Source of the DNA: Serratia plymuthica
Lineage (GTDB): Bacteria > Pseudomonadota > Gammaproteobacteria > Enterobacterales > Enterobacteriaceae
Assembly (NCBI RefSeq): GCF_018336935.1
Contig: NZ_CP068771.1
Location: 1,550,001 to 1,614,000 of the forward strand
Reading direction: 5' to 3'
Length of the DNA stretch: 64,000 nucleotides
Below, piece after piece: positions 21,697 to 30,501 of the stretch. Positions within the stretch are counted from its first letter, which is position 1; each line of letters begins with the position of its first letter. Under the pieces are notes generated by a model. That model searched no databases and was not told the origin of the DNA. It saw only the letters and a list, made by a program, of their open reading frames with translations. The position numbers and the translations under genes were made by a program.

Positions 21697-23329
21697 TCAT
21701 AGCGTCGCGGACGTTGAAAAGATCAAGCGCTGGTCGCCGGTGTGGATTGTTCCCATCGTCACCGCGCTGATCGGCGCGTGGATCCTGTTTTACCATTTTA
21801 GCCATCAGGGGCCGGTTGTGACCTTGGTTACCACCACTGCCGAAGGGCTGGAGGCGGGCAAAACCAAAATCAAGAGCCGTAGCGTCGACGTTGGGGTCGT
21901 CGAGACCGTGACGCTGAGTGACGACCTGAGCAAGGTGATGGTGCAGGCGCGGCTTAACTCTGGCATGGAGAAACTGCTGCGCCAGGATAGCGCCTTTTGG
22001 GTGGTTAAACCGCAGATTGGCCGGGAGGGCGTTTCCGGCCTCGGCACGTTATTGTCTGGTGCCTATATCGAACTGCAGCCGGGCAACAAAGGCAAAGACG
22101 GCAAGGATAACTACCAACTGCTCGACGCACCGCCGCTGGCCTCTCCGGACGCCAAAGGGCTGCGCATCGTGCTCGACAGCGAGAAATCGGGTCAGCTGAA
22201 CGCCGGCGATCCGGTACTGTTCCGCGGCTATCGCGTCGGTTCGGTAGAGACCAGCTACTTTGATCCCAAGATGCGCGCGATGCGTTATCAGCTGTTTATC
22301 TCCGCGCCTTACGATCAACTGGTGACCAGCAACGTGCGCTTCTGGAAAGACAGCGGCGTGGCGTTCGACATGTCGGCGCAGGGCATGCGGGTGGAAATGG
22401 GCTCGCTGGCGACCTTATTCAGCGGCGGTGTCAGTTTTGACGTACCGGAAGGCTGGGATCGCGGTGAACAGGTTAAAGAAAAGACGGAGTATGCGTTGTT
22501 CGATAATCAGCGCAGTATCCAGGATTCGCTGTATACCGTACACAAAGATTACCTGATGTTCTTCTCCGATTCGATTCGCGGTTTGCAGCCGGGCGCGCCG
22601 GTAGAATTCCGTGGTATCCGTTTGGGGACGGTGTCGCAGGTGCCATTCTATAAAGAGGGCATGATGCAGCGGCTGGATAACGATTACCGCATTCCCGTGC
22701 TGATCCGCATTGAACCGGATCGTTTCCAGAAACAGCTGGGCGGCAACTTCGATATCGAAGGCCATCTGAAAGACGCTGAGTCACGCGGTATGCGCGCTTC
22801 GCTGAAGTCCGCCAACCTGCTGACCGGTTCGCTGTATATCGATCTGGATTTCTATCCGCAGGAGAAAGCCTGGAAAGGGCCGCGTGAGCTGTTCGGTTAT
22901 CCGTTGATGCCGACCACCAGTGGCGGTTTGGCGCAGATCCAGCAGAAACTGATGCAGACGCTGGATAAGATCAACTCGATGCCATTGAATCCGATGATCA
23001 ACGAAGCGACCAAAACCCTGGCGGAAAGCCAGAAAACCATGCAGTCGACGCAGAAAACCATGCAGTCGCTGAACGATATCATCGCCAGCAAAGAGATGAA
23101 GGCGCTGCCGCAGGATATGCAAAAAACCCTGCAAGAACTGAATCGCAGCATGAAAGGCTTCCAGCCAGGCTCCCCGGCTTACAACAAGATGGTCGGTGAT
23201 ATGCAACGTCTTGATCAGGTGCTGCGCGAACTGCAACCCGTGCTGCGTACCCTGAACGAAAAGAGCAACGCGCTGGTATTTGAAGCCGCGGGCAGTAACG
23301 ATCCTCAGCCGAAGAAGGCCAATAAATGA
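21683..23329 (+). CDS. pqiB: MCE-domain protein PqiB
   Basis: Periplasm-spanning lipid-transport protein anchored in the inner membrane. The 548 residues have an N-terminal TM (about 18-38) after KIKRWSPVWIVPIVTAL, then three MCE domains in series (repeated GLEAGKTKIK, LNAGDPVLFRGYRVG and LQPGAPVEFRGIRLG signatures). The C-terminal helical coiled-coil region (about 410-535, with QKTMQSTQKTMQS) forms the needle in E. coli PqiB. GTG start at 21683 inside pqiA. pqiC follows with a 4-nt overlap. Confidence 0.95.
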   Translation: MTENNHSVADVEKIKRWSPVWIVPIVTALIGAWILFYHFSHQGPVVTLVTTTAEGLEAGKTKIKSRSVDVGVVETVTLSDDLSKVMVQARLNSGMEKLLRQDSAFWVVKPQIGREGVSGLGTLLSGAYIELQPGNKGKDGKDNYQLLDAPPLASPDAKGLRIVLDSEKSGQLNAGDPVLFRGYRVGSVETSYFDPKMRAMRYQLFISAPYDQLVTSNVRFWKDSGVAFDMSAQGMRVEMGSLATLFSGGVSFDVPEGWDRGEQVKEKTEYALFDNQRSIQDSLYTVHKDYLMFFSDSIRGLQPGAPVEFRGIRLGTVSQVPFYKEGMMQRLDNDYRIPVLIRIEPDRFQKQLGGNFDIEGHLKDAESRGMRASLKSANLLTGSLYIDLDFYPQEKAWKGPRELFGYPLMPTTSGGLAQIQQKLMQTLDKINSMPLNPMINEATKTLAESQKTMQSTQKTMQSLNDIIASKEMKALPQDMQKTLQELNRSMKGFQPGSPAYNKMVGDMQRLDQVLRELQPVLRTLNEKSNALVFEAAGSNDPQPKKANK

Positions 23330-23883
23330 TGAAATGGATTCCGGTAGCCCTGGCGCTGTTACTCAGCGCCTGTAGCAGCACACCACAGAAAACCTACTAT
23401 CAACTGCCGGCGTTGGGTGCGCCGGCACCGGCCAGTACCGGTACTGCGACGCGTCAGCTGTGGTTGGAACACGTCAGCGTGGCGGATTACCTGGCGCAGA
23501 ACGGCGTGGTTTACCAGACCAATGACGTGCAGTATGTGATCGCTCAGAACAACCTGTGGGCCAGCCCGCTCGATCAACAACTGCAGCAGACGCTGGTCAC
23601 CAACCTGAGCAGCGCGCTGCCAGGGTGGGTGGTGTCTTCTCAGCCGATGAGCAGCGAGCAGGATGTGCTTAATGTCACTGTCAGCGGCTTCCACGGCCGC
23701 TTTGACGGCAAGGCGATTATCCGTGGCGAGTGGGTGTTGAACCATCAGGGCAATCTGACCAAACGGCCGTTCAGCCTGGAATTGAAACAGGGCGAGGACG
23801 GTTACGATGCGCTGGTGCGTACCTTGGCGCAGGGCTGGCAGCAGCAAGCCCAGGTTATCGCCTCACAGGCGGGGCGTTTTTAG
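23326..23883 (+). CDS. pqiC: Outer-membrane lipoprotein PqiC
   Basis: Lipoprotein partner of PqiB at the outer membrane (YmbA/DUF330 family). The 185 residues start with a lipoprotein signal (MMKWIPVALALLLSAC, lipobox LSAC with the lipidated Cys at 16). The mature domain contains YYQLPAL and VLNVTVSGFHGRFDGKAIIRG. It is the last gene of pqiABC and is followed by a terminator. Confidence 0.92.
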   Translation: MMKWIPVALALLLSACSSTPQKTYYQLPALGAPAPASTGTATRQLWLEHVSVADYLAQNGVVYQTNDVQYVIAQNNLWASPLDQQLQQTLVTNLSSALPGWVVSSQPMSSEQDVLNVTVSGFHGRFDGKAIIRGEWVLNHQGNLTKRPFSLELKQGEDGYDALVRTLAQGWQQQAQVIASQAGRF

Positions 23884-23907
23884 TCATAATTTGTACTAAA
23901 ACGGTCT

Positions 23908-23960
23908 AATCCCTTCCGGCGAGAGATATTAAAACTTTTCTCCGGGAGGGATTTTTATTT
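23908..23960 (+). terminator. Terminator after pqiABC
   Basis: An imperfect long stem (AATCCCTTCCGG...AGA with TCTCCGGGAGGGATT, one wobble and a small bulge) is followed by ATTTTTATTTT. It ends the pqi operon before the rmf promoter region. Confidence 0.75.
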
Positions 23961-24155
23961 TATTTCAATGAATTATCCTGTTTTCCAGCATATCAGCCAC
24001 TTAGCCAATTCTACGGGCATAGCTCACAAATATGACATTGGCGTGAATTTTGCGCATTGATCTTCCCTTCATTTAGCGCTATTGCTTATACGTGGCTGCG
24101 CAAAAAGCAGCCATTGTTTTCTTTCCAACTGACCAAAAAGTGAGGGAAACGAGGC

Positions 24156-24326
24156 ATGAAGAGACAGAAACGCGATCGTCTGGAAAGGGCGCATTCGAAA
24201 GGTTATCAGGCAGGTATTTTAGGACATCCGAAAGATCTTTGTCCTTATAAAACAACTGTGGACAGCCGGTCTCAATGGCTGGGAGGTTGGCGAGAAGCCA
24301 TGGAAGACAGGGCTGTGACCGCTTAA
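24156..24326 (+). CDS. rmf: Ribosome modulation factor
   Basis: Small basic protein that dimerises 70S ribosomes into inactive 100S particles in stationary phase. The 56 residues (MKRQKRDRLERAHSKGYQAG ... ending EDRAVTA) match E. coli RMF (55) closely, including the GYQAGILG and CPYKTTVDSR core. It has its own upstream region (23961-24155) and the terminator at 24352-24377. The position after pqiC is conserved. Confidence 0.97.
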   Translation: MKRQKRDRLERAHSKGYQAGILGHPKDLCPYKTTVDSRSQWLGGWREAMEDRAVTA

Positions 24327-24351
24327 GCGGCTCCCTGTCATAAAAAGGAAC

Positions 24352-24377
24352 AACCTCCGCTCAAGGCGGAGGTTTTT
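24352..24377. terminator. Bidirectional terminator between rmf and the ketosynthase gene
   Basis: A perfect stem AACCTCCGC / GCGGAGGTT with a short TCAAG loop is followed by TTTTT on the plus strand. An AAAAAGGAA run on the left allows weaker use from the minus strand. Confidence 0.88.
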
Positions 24378-24389
24378 GTTTAAGTCGTC

Positions 24390-25664
24390 TTACCCCTGCC
24401 AACGTTTCAGCAAGATACTCGCGTTTACCCCGCCAAAGCCAAAACCGTTCGACAGCGCATAGTTGATGACCATAGGCTGCGCTTTTTTCGCCACCAGATG
24501 TAGCCCCTCGGCTGCCGGATCCGGATTATCCAGGTTCAGCGTGGCCGGTGCGATCTGATCGCGTAGCGCCAGCGCAGTAAATATGGTTTCCAGCCCGCCT
24601 GCGGCCCCCAGTAAATGGCCGGTCGCTGATTTGGTAGAGGTCACTGCCACGCCGCCGTCGGTACCGAACAGGTGTTTAATTGCGTTGATTTCCCCCTGAT
24701 CGCCCACTGGTGTCGACGTGGCGTGGGCGTTCAAATGCTGGATCTGTTCGGGCGAGACACCTGCCTGTTTCAGGGCAATTTTCATTGCGCGGTAGGCGCC
24801 GTCACCATCTTCTGCGCCGGAGGTCATGTGGTAGGCGTCCGCACTGGTGCCGTAACCGACAATCTCCGCCAGCGGCGTTGCTCCGCGGGCCAGCGCATGT
24901 TCCAGCGTCTCAATGACCAGCATACCGGCGCCTTCGCCCATGACAAAGCCGTCACGAGCGCTGTCGAAAGGCCGCGACGCTTTTTCTGCCTCTTCCGGCG
25001 GCGTAGTGGACATGGCGCGCGCGGCGGCAAAGCCCCCCAGGCTGACAGTGTCGATAGCGGCCTCTGTACCGCCACACAGCGCGATGTCAGCCTCATCGTT
25101 GCGAATCATGCGCACCGCGTCGCCGATGGCCTGTACGCCTGCTGCGCAAGCGGTAACGGGAGCGCCAATCGGACCTTTGAACTGGTGCTTAATCGACACA
25201 TGGCCGGCGGCCAGGTTTACCAGGAAGGAGGGAATGGTAAATGGCGACAGGCGTTTGGTACCGCGACTGTCGGTGGTGCGCACCGCGTGGGCAATCGCCG
25301 GGAAACCGCCGATGCCAGAGGCGATCACGGTTGCGGTGCGTTCTTGTTTTTCTTCCGTATCAGCAACCCAGCCCGCTTGACGGATTGCTTCGTCGGCCGC
25401 CGCCATGGCGAACAGAATAAAGCGGTCCATTTTTTTCTGGTCTTTCGGCGCCACGGAAAGATCGGGATTAAAGCCCGCTTCGGCATCCTGTTCCAGAGTA
25501 GGAACCTGACCGCCGATTTTAACCTGCAAGTCGGCCACGACAGCTTCCGGAAGCGGACGAATGCCTGACTGGCCATTGAGCAGGCGCTGCCAGATAGCCT
25601 CTACGCCGCATCCCAGTGGTGAAACGGCACCCATGCCGGTAATGACTATACGACGACTGTTCAT
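24390..25664 (-). CDS. FabF-like beta-ketoacyl-ACP synthase II (second-copy type)
   Basis: Condensing enzyme of the KAS II family: elongates acyl-ACP with malonyl-ACP. It has 424 residues, a single thiolase-fold enzyme with an intact Cys-His-His triad: Cys173 (VTACAAG), His314 (NAHATSTP) and His350 (KSATGHLLGAAGG), plus Lys345. It is not in the usual fabF position next to acpP, so it is probably a paralogue. It overlaps the upstream HxlR-type regulator by 4 nt and forms an operon with it. fabA lies just beyond on the same strand. The pair is absent from this place in E. coli. Its substrate range cannot be read from sequence. Confidence 0.88.
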   Translation of the reverse strand: MNSRRIVITGMGAVSPLGCGVEAIWQRLLNGQSGIRPLPEAVVADLQVKIGGQVPTLEQDAEAGFNPDLSVAPKDQKKMDRFILFAMAAADEAIRQAGWVADTEEKQERTATVIASGIGGFPAIAHAVRTTDSRGTKRLSPFTIPSFLVNLAAGHVSIKHQFKGPIGAPVTACAAGVQAIGDAVRMIRNDEADIALCGGTEAAIDTVSLGGFAAARAMSTTPPEEAEKASRPFDSARDGFVMGEGAGMLVIETLEHALARGATPLAEIVGYGTSADAYHMTSGAEDGDGAYRAMKIALKQAGVSPEQIQHLNAHATSTPVGDQGEINAIKHLFGTDGGVAVTSTKSATGHLLGAAGGLETIFTALALRDQIAPATLNLDNPDPAAEGLHLVAKKAQPMVINYALSNGFGFGGVNASILLKRWQG

Positions 25665-26188
25665 AGTGACTCCTTGGATGATTCGGGGGGTAATGCAAAA
25701 TGATTTTGTTGCATCAGGGCTGCACGCCGACGTATACCGTCGCTTGCCGCCGGCCCTGGCGCTAAAGTGATGTGTTGCAATGCAATCGGCTGCCGGGTGG
25801 CGCTGTCGACCAGTTGCACGTATACCGGTTGTCCGGTACGACGATCGACCAGTTCGGCGGTAATGCCTTCATCGGCCAGATGCGTATTGCCCCAGTGAAA
25901 CAGAGCCGCCAGCACCGGGAAAAAATCTTTGCCGCGCTCGGTGAGCAAATATTCATAGCGAACCGGCCGCGTCTGATAACGTTGCTTATGCAGAATGCCG
26001 CTCTCCACCAGATATTTCAGGCGGCGCGTCAGCATGGTAGGTGAAAGGCCGAGGCTTTGCCGGAATTCATCAAACTTCGATAGCCCATGAAACGCATCGC
26101 GAAGTATCAGGATGCTCCACCATTCACCGACGCGATCAAGTGAGCGTGCTATCGGGCATGGCGTGTTGTCAAAACGGGTTCTTTGCAT
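25661..26188 (-). CDS. HxlR-family winged-helix transcriptional regulator
   Basis: Predicted DNA-binding regulator of the downstream ketosynthase gene. The 175 residues carry the HxlR/MarR-like wHTH at about 10-105. They begin with the conserved CPIARSLDRVGEWWSILILR and continue with GLSPTMLTRRLKYLVESGIL (recognition helix) and RYEYLLTERGKDFFPVL (wing). Cys11 is at the position often conserved and redox-sensitive in this family. The C-terminal extension of about 65 residues has no recognised domain. The ribosome site is AAGAGGTG. A 27-bp palindrome lies directly upstream, so autoregulation is likely. Confidence 0.88.
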   Translation of the reverse strand: MQRTRFDNTPCPIARSLDRVGEWWSILILRDAFHGLSKFDEFRQSLGLSPTMLTRRLKYLVESGILHKQRYQTRPVRYEYLLTERGKDFFPVLAALFHWGNTHLADEGITAELVDRRTGQPVYVQLVDSATRQPIALQHITLAPGPAASDGIRRRAALMQQNHFALPPESSKESL

Positions 26189-26200
26189 GGCACACCTCTT

Positions 26201-26227
26201 AAGTGACTACAATAATTGTAGTTACTT
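26201..26227. promoter_or_regulatory. Palindromic operator over the HxlR/ketosynthase promoter
   Basis: AAGTGACTACAA and TTGTAGTTACTT are inverted repeats matching at 11 of 12 positions around a 3-nt TAA centre. On the minus strand the palindrome contains TACAAT (26220-26215), a good -10, with TTCATA 16 bp upstream as a candidate -35. Its edge is 12 bp from the regulator start codon. This is the layout of an autoregulatory operator; that the HxlR protein binds here is inference. Confidence 0.65.
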
Positions 26228-26280
26228 GTTGGCCGTTATGAATGCGAGCTTTGCAGTTCGCGACAAGATAACGACGGGGA

Positions 26281-26310
26281 AAACAAACGGCGGCCGGGAA
26301 GGGCCGCCGT
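26281..26310 (-). terminator. Terminator of fabA
   Basis: A stem ACGGCGGCC / GGCCGCCGT with a 6-nt loop; on the minus strand it is followed by TTTGTTTTCC. It lies between fabA and the HxlR upstream region, so fabA is transcribed separately from the pair. Confidence 0.8.
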
Positions 26311-26318
26311 CACTGCGA

Positions 26319-26837
26319 TTAGAACGCAGCAGTGTCCTTGAACAGGCCCACTTTCAGATCGCTGGCGGTGTAAATGACCTGGCCATCGACCAGCACTTCA
26401 CCATCAGCCACACCCATAATCAGTTTACGGGTGATGACACGTTTGAAGTTAATGCGGTAGGTGACTTTCTTCGCGGTTGGCAGTACCTGGCCGGTGAATT
26501 TCACTTCACCCACGCCCAACGCACGGCCTTTACCTTCGCCACCCAGCCAGCCGAGATAGAAACCTACCAGCTGCCACATTGCGTCCAGACCCAGACAGCC
26601 TGGCATGACTGGATCGCCGATAAAGTGGCAACCAAAGAACCATAGGTCCGGATTGATATCCAGTTCCGCTTCCACATAACCCTTGTTGTGGGAGCCACCG
26701 TCTTCGGTCATCTTGACCACGCGGTCCATCATCAACATGTTACCTGCAGGCAACGGCGGGCCACCGGCGCCAAACAGCTCGCCACGGCCGGATGCTTCGA
26801 GGTCTTCTTTCGTATAGGAGTCGCGTTTTTCTACCAT
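26319..26837 (-). CDS. fabA: 3-hydroxydecanoyl-ACP dehydratase/isomerase
   Basis: Dehydrates 3-hydroxyacyl-ACP and isomerises trans-2- to cis-3-decenoyl-ACP, starting unsaturated fatty acid synthesis. It has 172 residues (the E. coli size). The hot-dog fold active site is visible: His71 ([14 protein letters not shown]) and Asp85 ([11 protein letters not shown]). The upstream region carries FabR and FadR sites. Confidence 0.98.
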   Translation of the reverse strand: MVEKRDSYTKEDLEASGRGELFGAGGPPLPAGNMLMMDRVVKMTEDGGSHNKGYVEAELDINPDLWFFGCHFIGDPVMPGCLGLDAMWQLVGFYLGWLGGEGKGRALGVGEVKFTGQVLPTAKKVTYRINFKRVITRKLIMGVADGEVLVDGQVIYTASDLKVGLFKDTAAF

Positions 26838-26875
26838 GTTCTCAGTAAGCCTTATTTTATTGAAGGACGCAGATT

Positions 26876-26893
26876 AGCTAACACGTGTACGCT
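26876..26893 (-). promoter_or_regulatory. FabR operator upstream of fabA
   Basis: On the minus strand the sequence reads AGCGTACACGTGTTAGCT, a near-perfect palindrome identical in form to the FabR site upstream of E. coli fabA. It is 38 bp from the fabA start, overlapping the expected promoter. It predicts repression by FabR in response to unsaturated acyl thioesters. Confidence 0.75.
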
Positions 26894-26894
26894 G

Positions 26895-26911
26895 AACAAG
26901 TCCGATCAGCC
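26895..26911 (-). promoter_or_regulatory. FadR activator site upstream of fabA
   Basis: On the minus strand the sequence reads GGCTGATCGGACTTGTT, close to the FadR consensus (NNCTGGTCNGACNNGTT). It lies just upstream of the FabR site, as in E. coli, where FadR activates fabA. It overlaps the last codons of lonH. Confidence 0.65.
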
Positions 26912-28678
26912 GTGGTTGAACCAGTTGAGCCAACGAAACGGCCATGGCCAGCGCCGACGTTCCTGCGGATTCACCTGCGCAATTCGTTCCTGAATGGCCG
27001 CTAACAGATTCGGTTGCTGCTCATCAGAGTAGGGGTAACCGGTGAGTAATGGCAATGCTTCCGCGGCGCTGTCGACGGCCCACAGATGGAATTGCCCTTC
27101 GCGCACCGCATCGACCACGTCCTGGTGCAGACACAGGTGACGCACGTTGGTTGCGGGCAGAATGATGCCCTGTTTGCCCGTCAAACCACGACGCTGACAA
27201 ACTTCAAAAAAGCCTTCGATCTTCTCGTTGACGCCGCCAATCGGTTGAACATTACCGAACTGATCGACAGAGCCGGTGACCGCAATCTGCTGGGTGATCG
27301 GTTGTAATGACAGCGCGCTGATCAATGCGCAGAGCTCGGCCAGCGAGGCGCTATCGCCATCTACTTCACCGTAGGATTGTTCAAACACGATTGAAGCGGA
27401 GAAGGGCAGCGGTTGATCCAGTTCCAGTTCGGAAATCAGAAACGCCTGCATGATCATCATGCCTTTAGCATGCAGGTTACCGCCCAGCTCGGCCTTACGC
27501 TCAACGTCGGTAAATTCACCGTCGCCCAGATGCACCACGCAGCTGATACGGGAGGGTTCGCCAAAGCTGCGCGGATGCCCCGGGTATTCCAGCACGGAGA
27601 GTCCGTTGATTTGACCGACGACTTCGCCTTCGGTTTCAATCAGAATTTGACCCAGTTCGATCTCATCCTGCATCCGTTCGGCCAGGTAGCTTTCACGCCA
27701 CTCGCGCGCATTCAATGCGGCTTCAAAGGCTTTGGCCGTGATGCTTTCTTCTTCTGCGTACAGAGCGGCTTCAGAAAGCTGCTGACCGATCCACAACGGT
27801 GAGAGCGGCAAGTTGCCCTGATCGCCGCTGTAACGTACCGCCTGTATCATCAACAGGGGCCAGGCATCAGCCGCCAGCGAGGGCAGTTGCTGTTCATCGA
27901 TAACCGTGTTGACGTAGCTGCACCACTGCACCATATCCTCGGCTTCGGTGAGCTGCAGGTCATCTTCGTATTCGCCATAGACGGCCTGCTCGCTCAGCTC
28001 CGGTTCGATATCATGAAAATCAGCAAGACCGTGGCGATCGCCTACCACAACCAGACGCAGTTCCAGCGGCATCGCTGGGATAGTGACCGGAAGCGGGCGC
28101 GTTTCATCGGGAGAAACCCAGTGGAACTGGCGTTGGGTGATCATTTGCTTTAATCGCAGCCAGAGCAGGGGCTGTGCCAGCAGAGAACGTGCCGACAGAA
28201 TCAGTACGCCGCCGTTGGCTTGATGCACCAGGCCCGGTTGCAGCGAGATTTCATCATTGTGAATCCTGACGCAGCCAAACAGCTGTTCCGGCTCAACCCA
28301 TTCCTGAAACACGCAGGCGCCACCGGCGGCAAACGGCTCATCACCGCGGCTGGCAGGTTCTACGCTTATCTTACTGCCCTGGATTACATAGTGGCTGCCT
28401 TTGAAAGCCGTGTTTTGTGGCTGCAATGGCTCAATCGCTCGGGCAATCAATGCCAGATACTCGCGGGTTTCCTGCGCTTTCAGCAACATGAAACGCGGTG
28501 GCGACTGTGGATGGCAAAACAGCGTCAGTGCATTTTCCAGCCGGGGCTGAATGGCGGCAAAGGACACTGGTGCCAACTGAGCGGCGGTATCAAATATCGC
28601 TTGATAAGGCGTAACGTCCGGCAACAGAGATTGCCATTCAAGTCGGTTATTGGTCAAAGTGTTAGATGCAATCGTCAA
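26906..28678 (-). CDS. lonH: Lon-family protease-like protein LonH (YcbZ)
   Basis: Putative ATP-independent or degenerate Lon relative. The 590 residues have a C-terminal Lon proteolytic domain (about 360-560) with the Ser443-Lys486 dyad (GDSAS and GGVNEKIEG), separated by 43 residues as in Lon. The N-terminal region lacks a clear Walker A motif; it is divergent, with a lid-like part at about 230-350. It is divergent from matP and upstream of fabA, as in E. coli. Its physiological substrate is unknown. Confidence 0.93.
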   Translation of the reverse strand: MTIASNTLTNNRLEWQSLLPDVTPYQAIFDTAAQLAPVSFAAIQPRLENALTLFCHPQSPPRFMLLKAQETREYLALIARAIEPLQPQNTAFKGSHYVIQGSKISVEPASRGDEPFAAGGACVFQEWVEPEQLFGCVRIHNDEISLQPGLVHQANGGVLILSARSLLAQPLLWLRLKQMITQRQFHWVSPDETRPLPVTIPAMPLELRLVVVGDRHGLADFHDIEPELSEQAVYGEYEDDLQLTEAEDMVQWCSYVNTVIDEQQLPSLAADAWPLLMIQAVRYSGDQGNLPLSPLWIGQQLSEAALYAEEESITAKAFEAALNAREWRESYLAERMQDEIELGQILIETEGEVVGQINGLSVLEYPGHPRSFGEPSRISCVVHLGDGEFTDVERKAELGGNLHAKGMMIMQAFLISELELDQPLPFSASIVFEQSYGEVDGDSASLAELCALISALSLQPITQQIAVTGSVDQFGNVQPIGGVNEKIEGFFEVCQRRGLTGKQGIILPATNVRHLCLHQDVVDAVREGQFHLWAVDSAAEALPLLTGYPYSDEQQPNLLAAIQERIAQVNPQERRRWPWPFRWLNWFNHG

Positions 28679-28840
28679 AAAGGGAAAGGGCGATTATACA
28701 AGAATAACGACAGCTTGATACATACAGAGTCACAGTTGGCATCAGGGAGTTTGACATCGCGCGACGACTGTGCAAAAAACAGTCTAAAATGGGGCGTAAT
28801 TGCCGGGGAAATTCGGTGCAAAGCTGTTATGCTTAATAAA

Positions 28841-28853
28841 GTTACGCGGTCAC
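28841..28853. promoter_or_regulatory. matS-like sequence before matP
   Basis: GTTACGCGGTCAC matches the MatP site consensus GTGACRNYGTCAC at 11 of 13 positions. It lies 13 bp before the matP start codon. The two mismatches make real MatP binding uncertain. Confidence 0.25.
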
Positions 28854-28866
28854 TGAAGAGCTCAAG

Positions 28867-29325
28867 ATGAAATATCAGCAACTGGAAAACCTGGAGAGCG
28901 GCTGGAAATGGAAATACCTGGTGAAAAAGCACCGGGAAGGTGAATCTATTACCCGCCACATTGAAAACAGTGTAGCTCAGGAAGCCATTGACGAGCTGCT
29001 TAAGCTGGAAAACGAGCCGGTAAAAGTGCTGACGTGGATTAGCAGGCATATGAATCCGGAACTTGATAACCGGATGAAGCAAACTATCCGCGCAAGGCGT
29101 AAGCGTCATTTTAACGCAGAACATCAACACACGCGTAAAAAATCTATCGACCTGGAGTTTCTGGTTTGGCAACGCCTGGCCGCGCTTGCTCGTCGCCGTG
29201 GCGTCACGCTATCAGAGACGATAGTACAACTTATCGAAGATGCCGAACGCAAAGAGAAGTACGCCAGTCAGATGTCGTCGCTGAAACAGGATCTGAAGGC
29301 GATCCTCGGCAAAGACGAAAAGTAA
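28867..29325 (+). CDS. matP: Macrodomain Ter organiser MatP
   Basis: Binds matS sites and compacts the terminus macrodomain, linking it to the divisome. It has 152 residues (E. coli has 150), opening [20 protein letters not shown]. It contains a four-helix bundle (about 25-105), a ribbon-helix-helix DNA-binding part (about 115-140, [18 protein letters not shown]) and a C-terminal coiled coil. It diverges from lonH and is convergent with ompA across a shared terminator. Confidence 0.96.
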   Translation: MKYQQLENLESGWKWKYLVKKHREGESITRHIENSVAQEAIDELLKLENEPVKVLTWISRHMNPELDNRMKQTIRARRKRHFNAEHQHTRKKSIDLEFLVWQRLAALARRRGVTLSETIVQLIEDAERKEKYASQMSSLKQDLKAILGKDEK

Positions 29326-29376
29326 CCTGCCCAGCAAGAAAAGGGCCGTTGTTGTAAAATTCAACGCCTATAGACG

Positions 29377-29406
29377 AAAAAAAACCCCGCATCGCGGGGT
29401 TTTTTA
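29377..29406. terminator. Bidirectional terminator between matP and ompA
   Basis: The stem ACCCCGC / GCGGGGT is flanked by a run of eight A on the left and six T on the right, with a 3-nt loop. It serves both convergent genes. Confidence 0.93.
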
Positions 29407-29421
29407 CTAAGCAGTGGTAAC

Positions 29422-30501
29422 TTAAGCCTGTGGCTGAGTTACAACGTCTTTGATACCTTTAACTTCGATCTCTACGCGACGATCTGGGGCCAGGCAAGCG
29501 ATCTGAGCTTTAGTAGCACGGCCAGCTTTGTAGCCACAGGTGTTGCCAGTGACGGAATCAGCTTCGCCCATACCACGTGCAGAGATTTTGTCTGACGGGA
29601 TGCCTTTAGAAACCAGGTAATCAACAACGCTTTGTGCGCGTTTTTCAGACAGTTTCTGGTTGTACTGGTCAGAACCAACTGCGTCGGTGTAACCCAGAAC
29701 TACAACAGAACCGTCTTTAGGATCCATGGAGCTCAGCTGAGTGTACAGCTGGTCCAGAGCCTGTTGACCTTCTGGCTTCAGAGTTGCTTTGTTGAAGTTG
29801 AACAGCACGTCAGACTTCAGAGTGAAACGCTTGGTTTCAACAACTGGAGCCGGAGCTGGTGCTGGAGCAACTGGAGCAACAACATCATCCTGACCGAAAC
29901 GGTAAGAAACACCCAGGCTCAGCATGGTGTTGTCTGGACGTGCGCCGACAGTACCTGCATCACCGATGTTGCTAACGAACTGGTAGTCCAGGCGAGTAGC
30001 CCAGTTTTTGGTCAGTGCGTATTCAACACCCACTGCAGCCAGCGGAGAAACGCCGGTATCGTGGTCGCTCAGACGAGTGCCATTGCCGTAGTTAGCTTTG
30101 GAGTCTGCACGCCATACCATACCACCCAGACGAGTGTAGATGTCCAGATCGTCAGCAATTGGGTAGCTCAGTTTAGCTGCCAGTTGAACGCCTTGTGCTT
30201 TGAAAGCACCGTTGTTCACGCTGCCTTTGTAAGGCATACGGCCAAGCCAGTCATAGCCCAGCTCGAAGCCCAGGTATTGGTTCGCCTGGTAACCCAGGAA
30301 CGCGCCAGCACCCAGTTGATCTTTATGGTTCGGACCATTGCCGATACCATTCTGGTAACCGTTGCCGTAGAAACCAGTGTCATGGTACTGGGACCAGCCC
30401 AGTTTAGCACCGGTGTACCAGGTATTATCTTTTGGGGCGGCTTGCGCTACGGTAGCGAAACCAGCCAGTGCCACTGCTAATGCGATAGCTGTCTTTTTCA
30501 T
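29422..30501 (-). CDS. ompA: Outer membrane protein A
   Basis: Abundant outer-membrane protein linking the membrane to peptidoglycan. The start at 30501 ([21 protein letters not shown] signal peptide, mature APKDNTWY) after GAGGCGC gives 359 residues; an in-frame ATG at 30531 is rejected. An 8-stranded beta-barrel (mature about 1-175) is followed by an Ala/Pro linker ([14 protein letters not shown]) and a C-terminal OmpA-like peptidoglycan-binding domain with [16 protein letters not shown] and the terminal [10 protein letters not shown]. Two cysteines near the C-terminus can pair. Confidence 0.98.
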   Translation of the reverse strand: MKKTAIALAVALAGFATVAQAAPKDNTWYTGAKLGWSQYHDTGFYGNGYQNGIGNGPNHKDQLGAGAFLGYQANQYLGFELGYDWLGRMPYKGSVNNGAFKAQGVQLAAKLSYPIADDLDIYTRLGGMVWRADSKANYGNGTRLSDHDTGVSPLAAVGVEYALTKNWATRLDYQFVSNIGDAGTVGARPDNTMLSLGVSYRFGQDDVVAPVAPAPAPAPVVETKRFTLKSDVLFNFNKATLKPEGQQALDQLYTQLSSMDPKDGSVVVLGYTDAVGSDQYNQKLSEKRAQSVVDYLVSKGIPSDKISARGMGEADSVTGNTCGYKAGRATKAQIACLAPDRRVEIEVKGIKDVVTQPQA

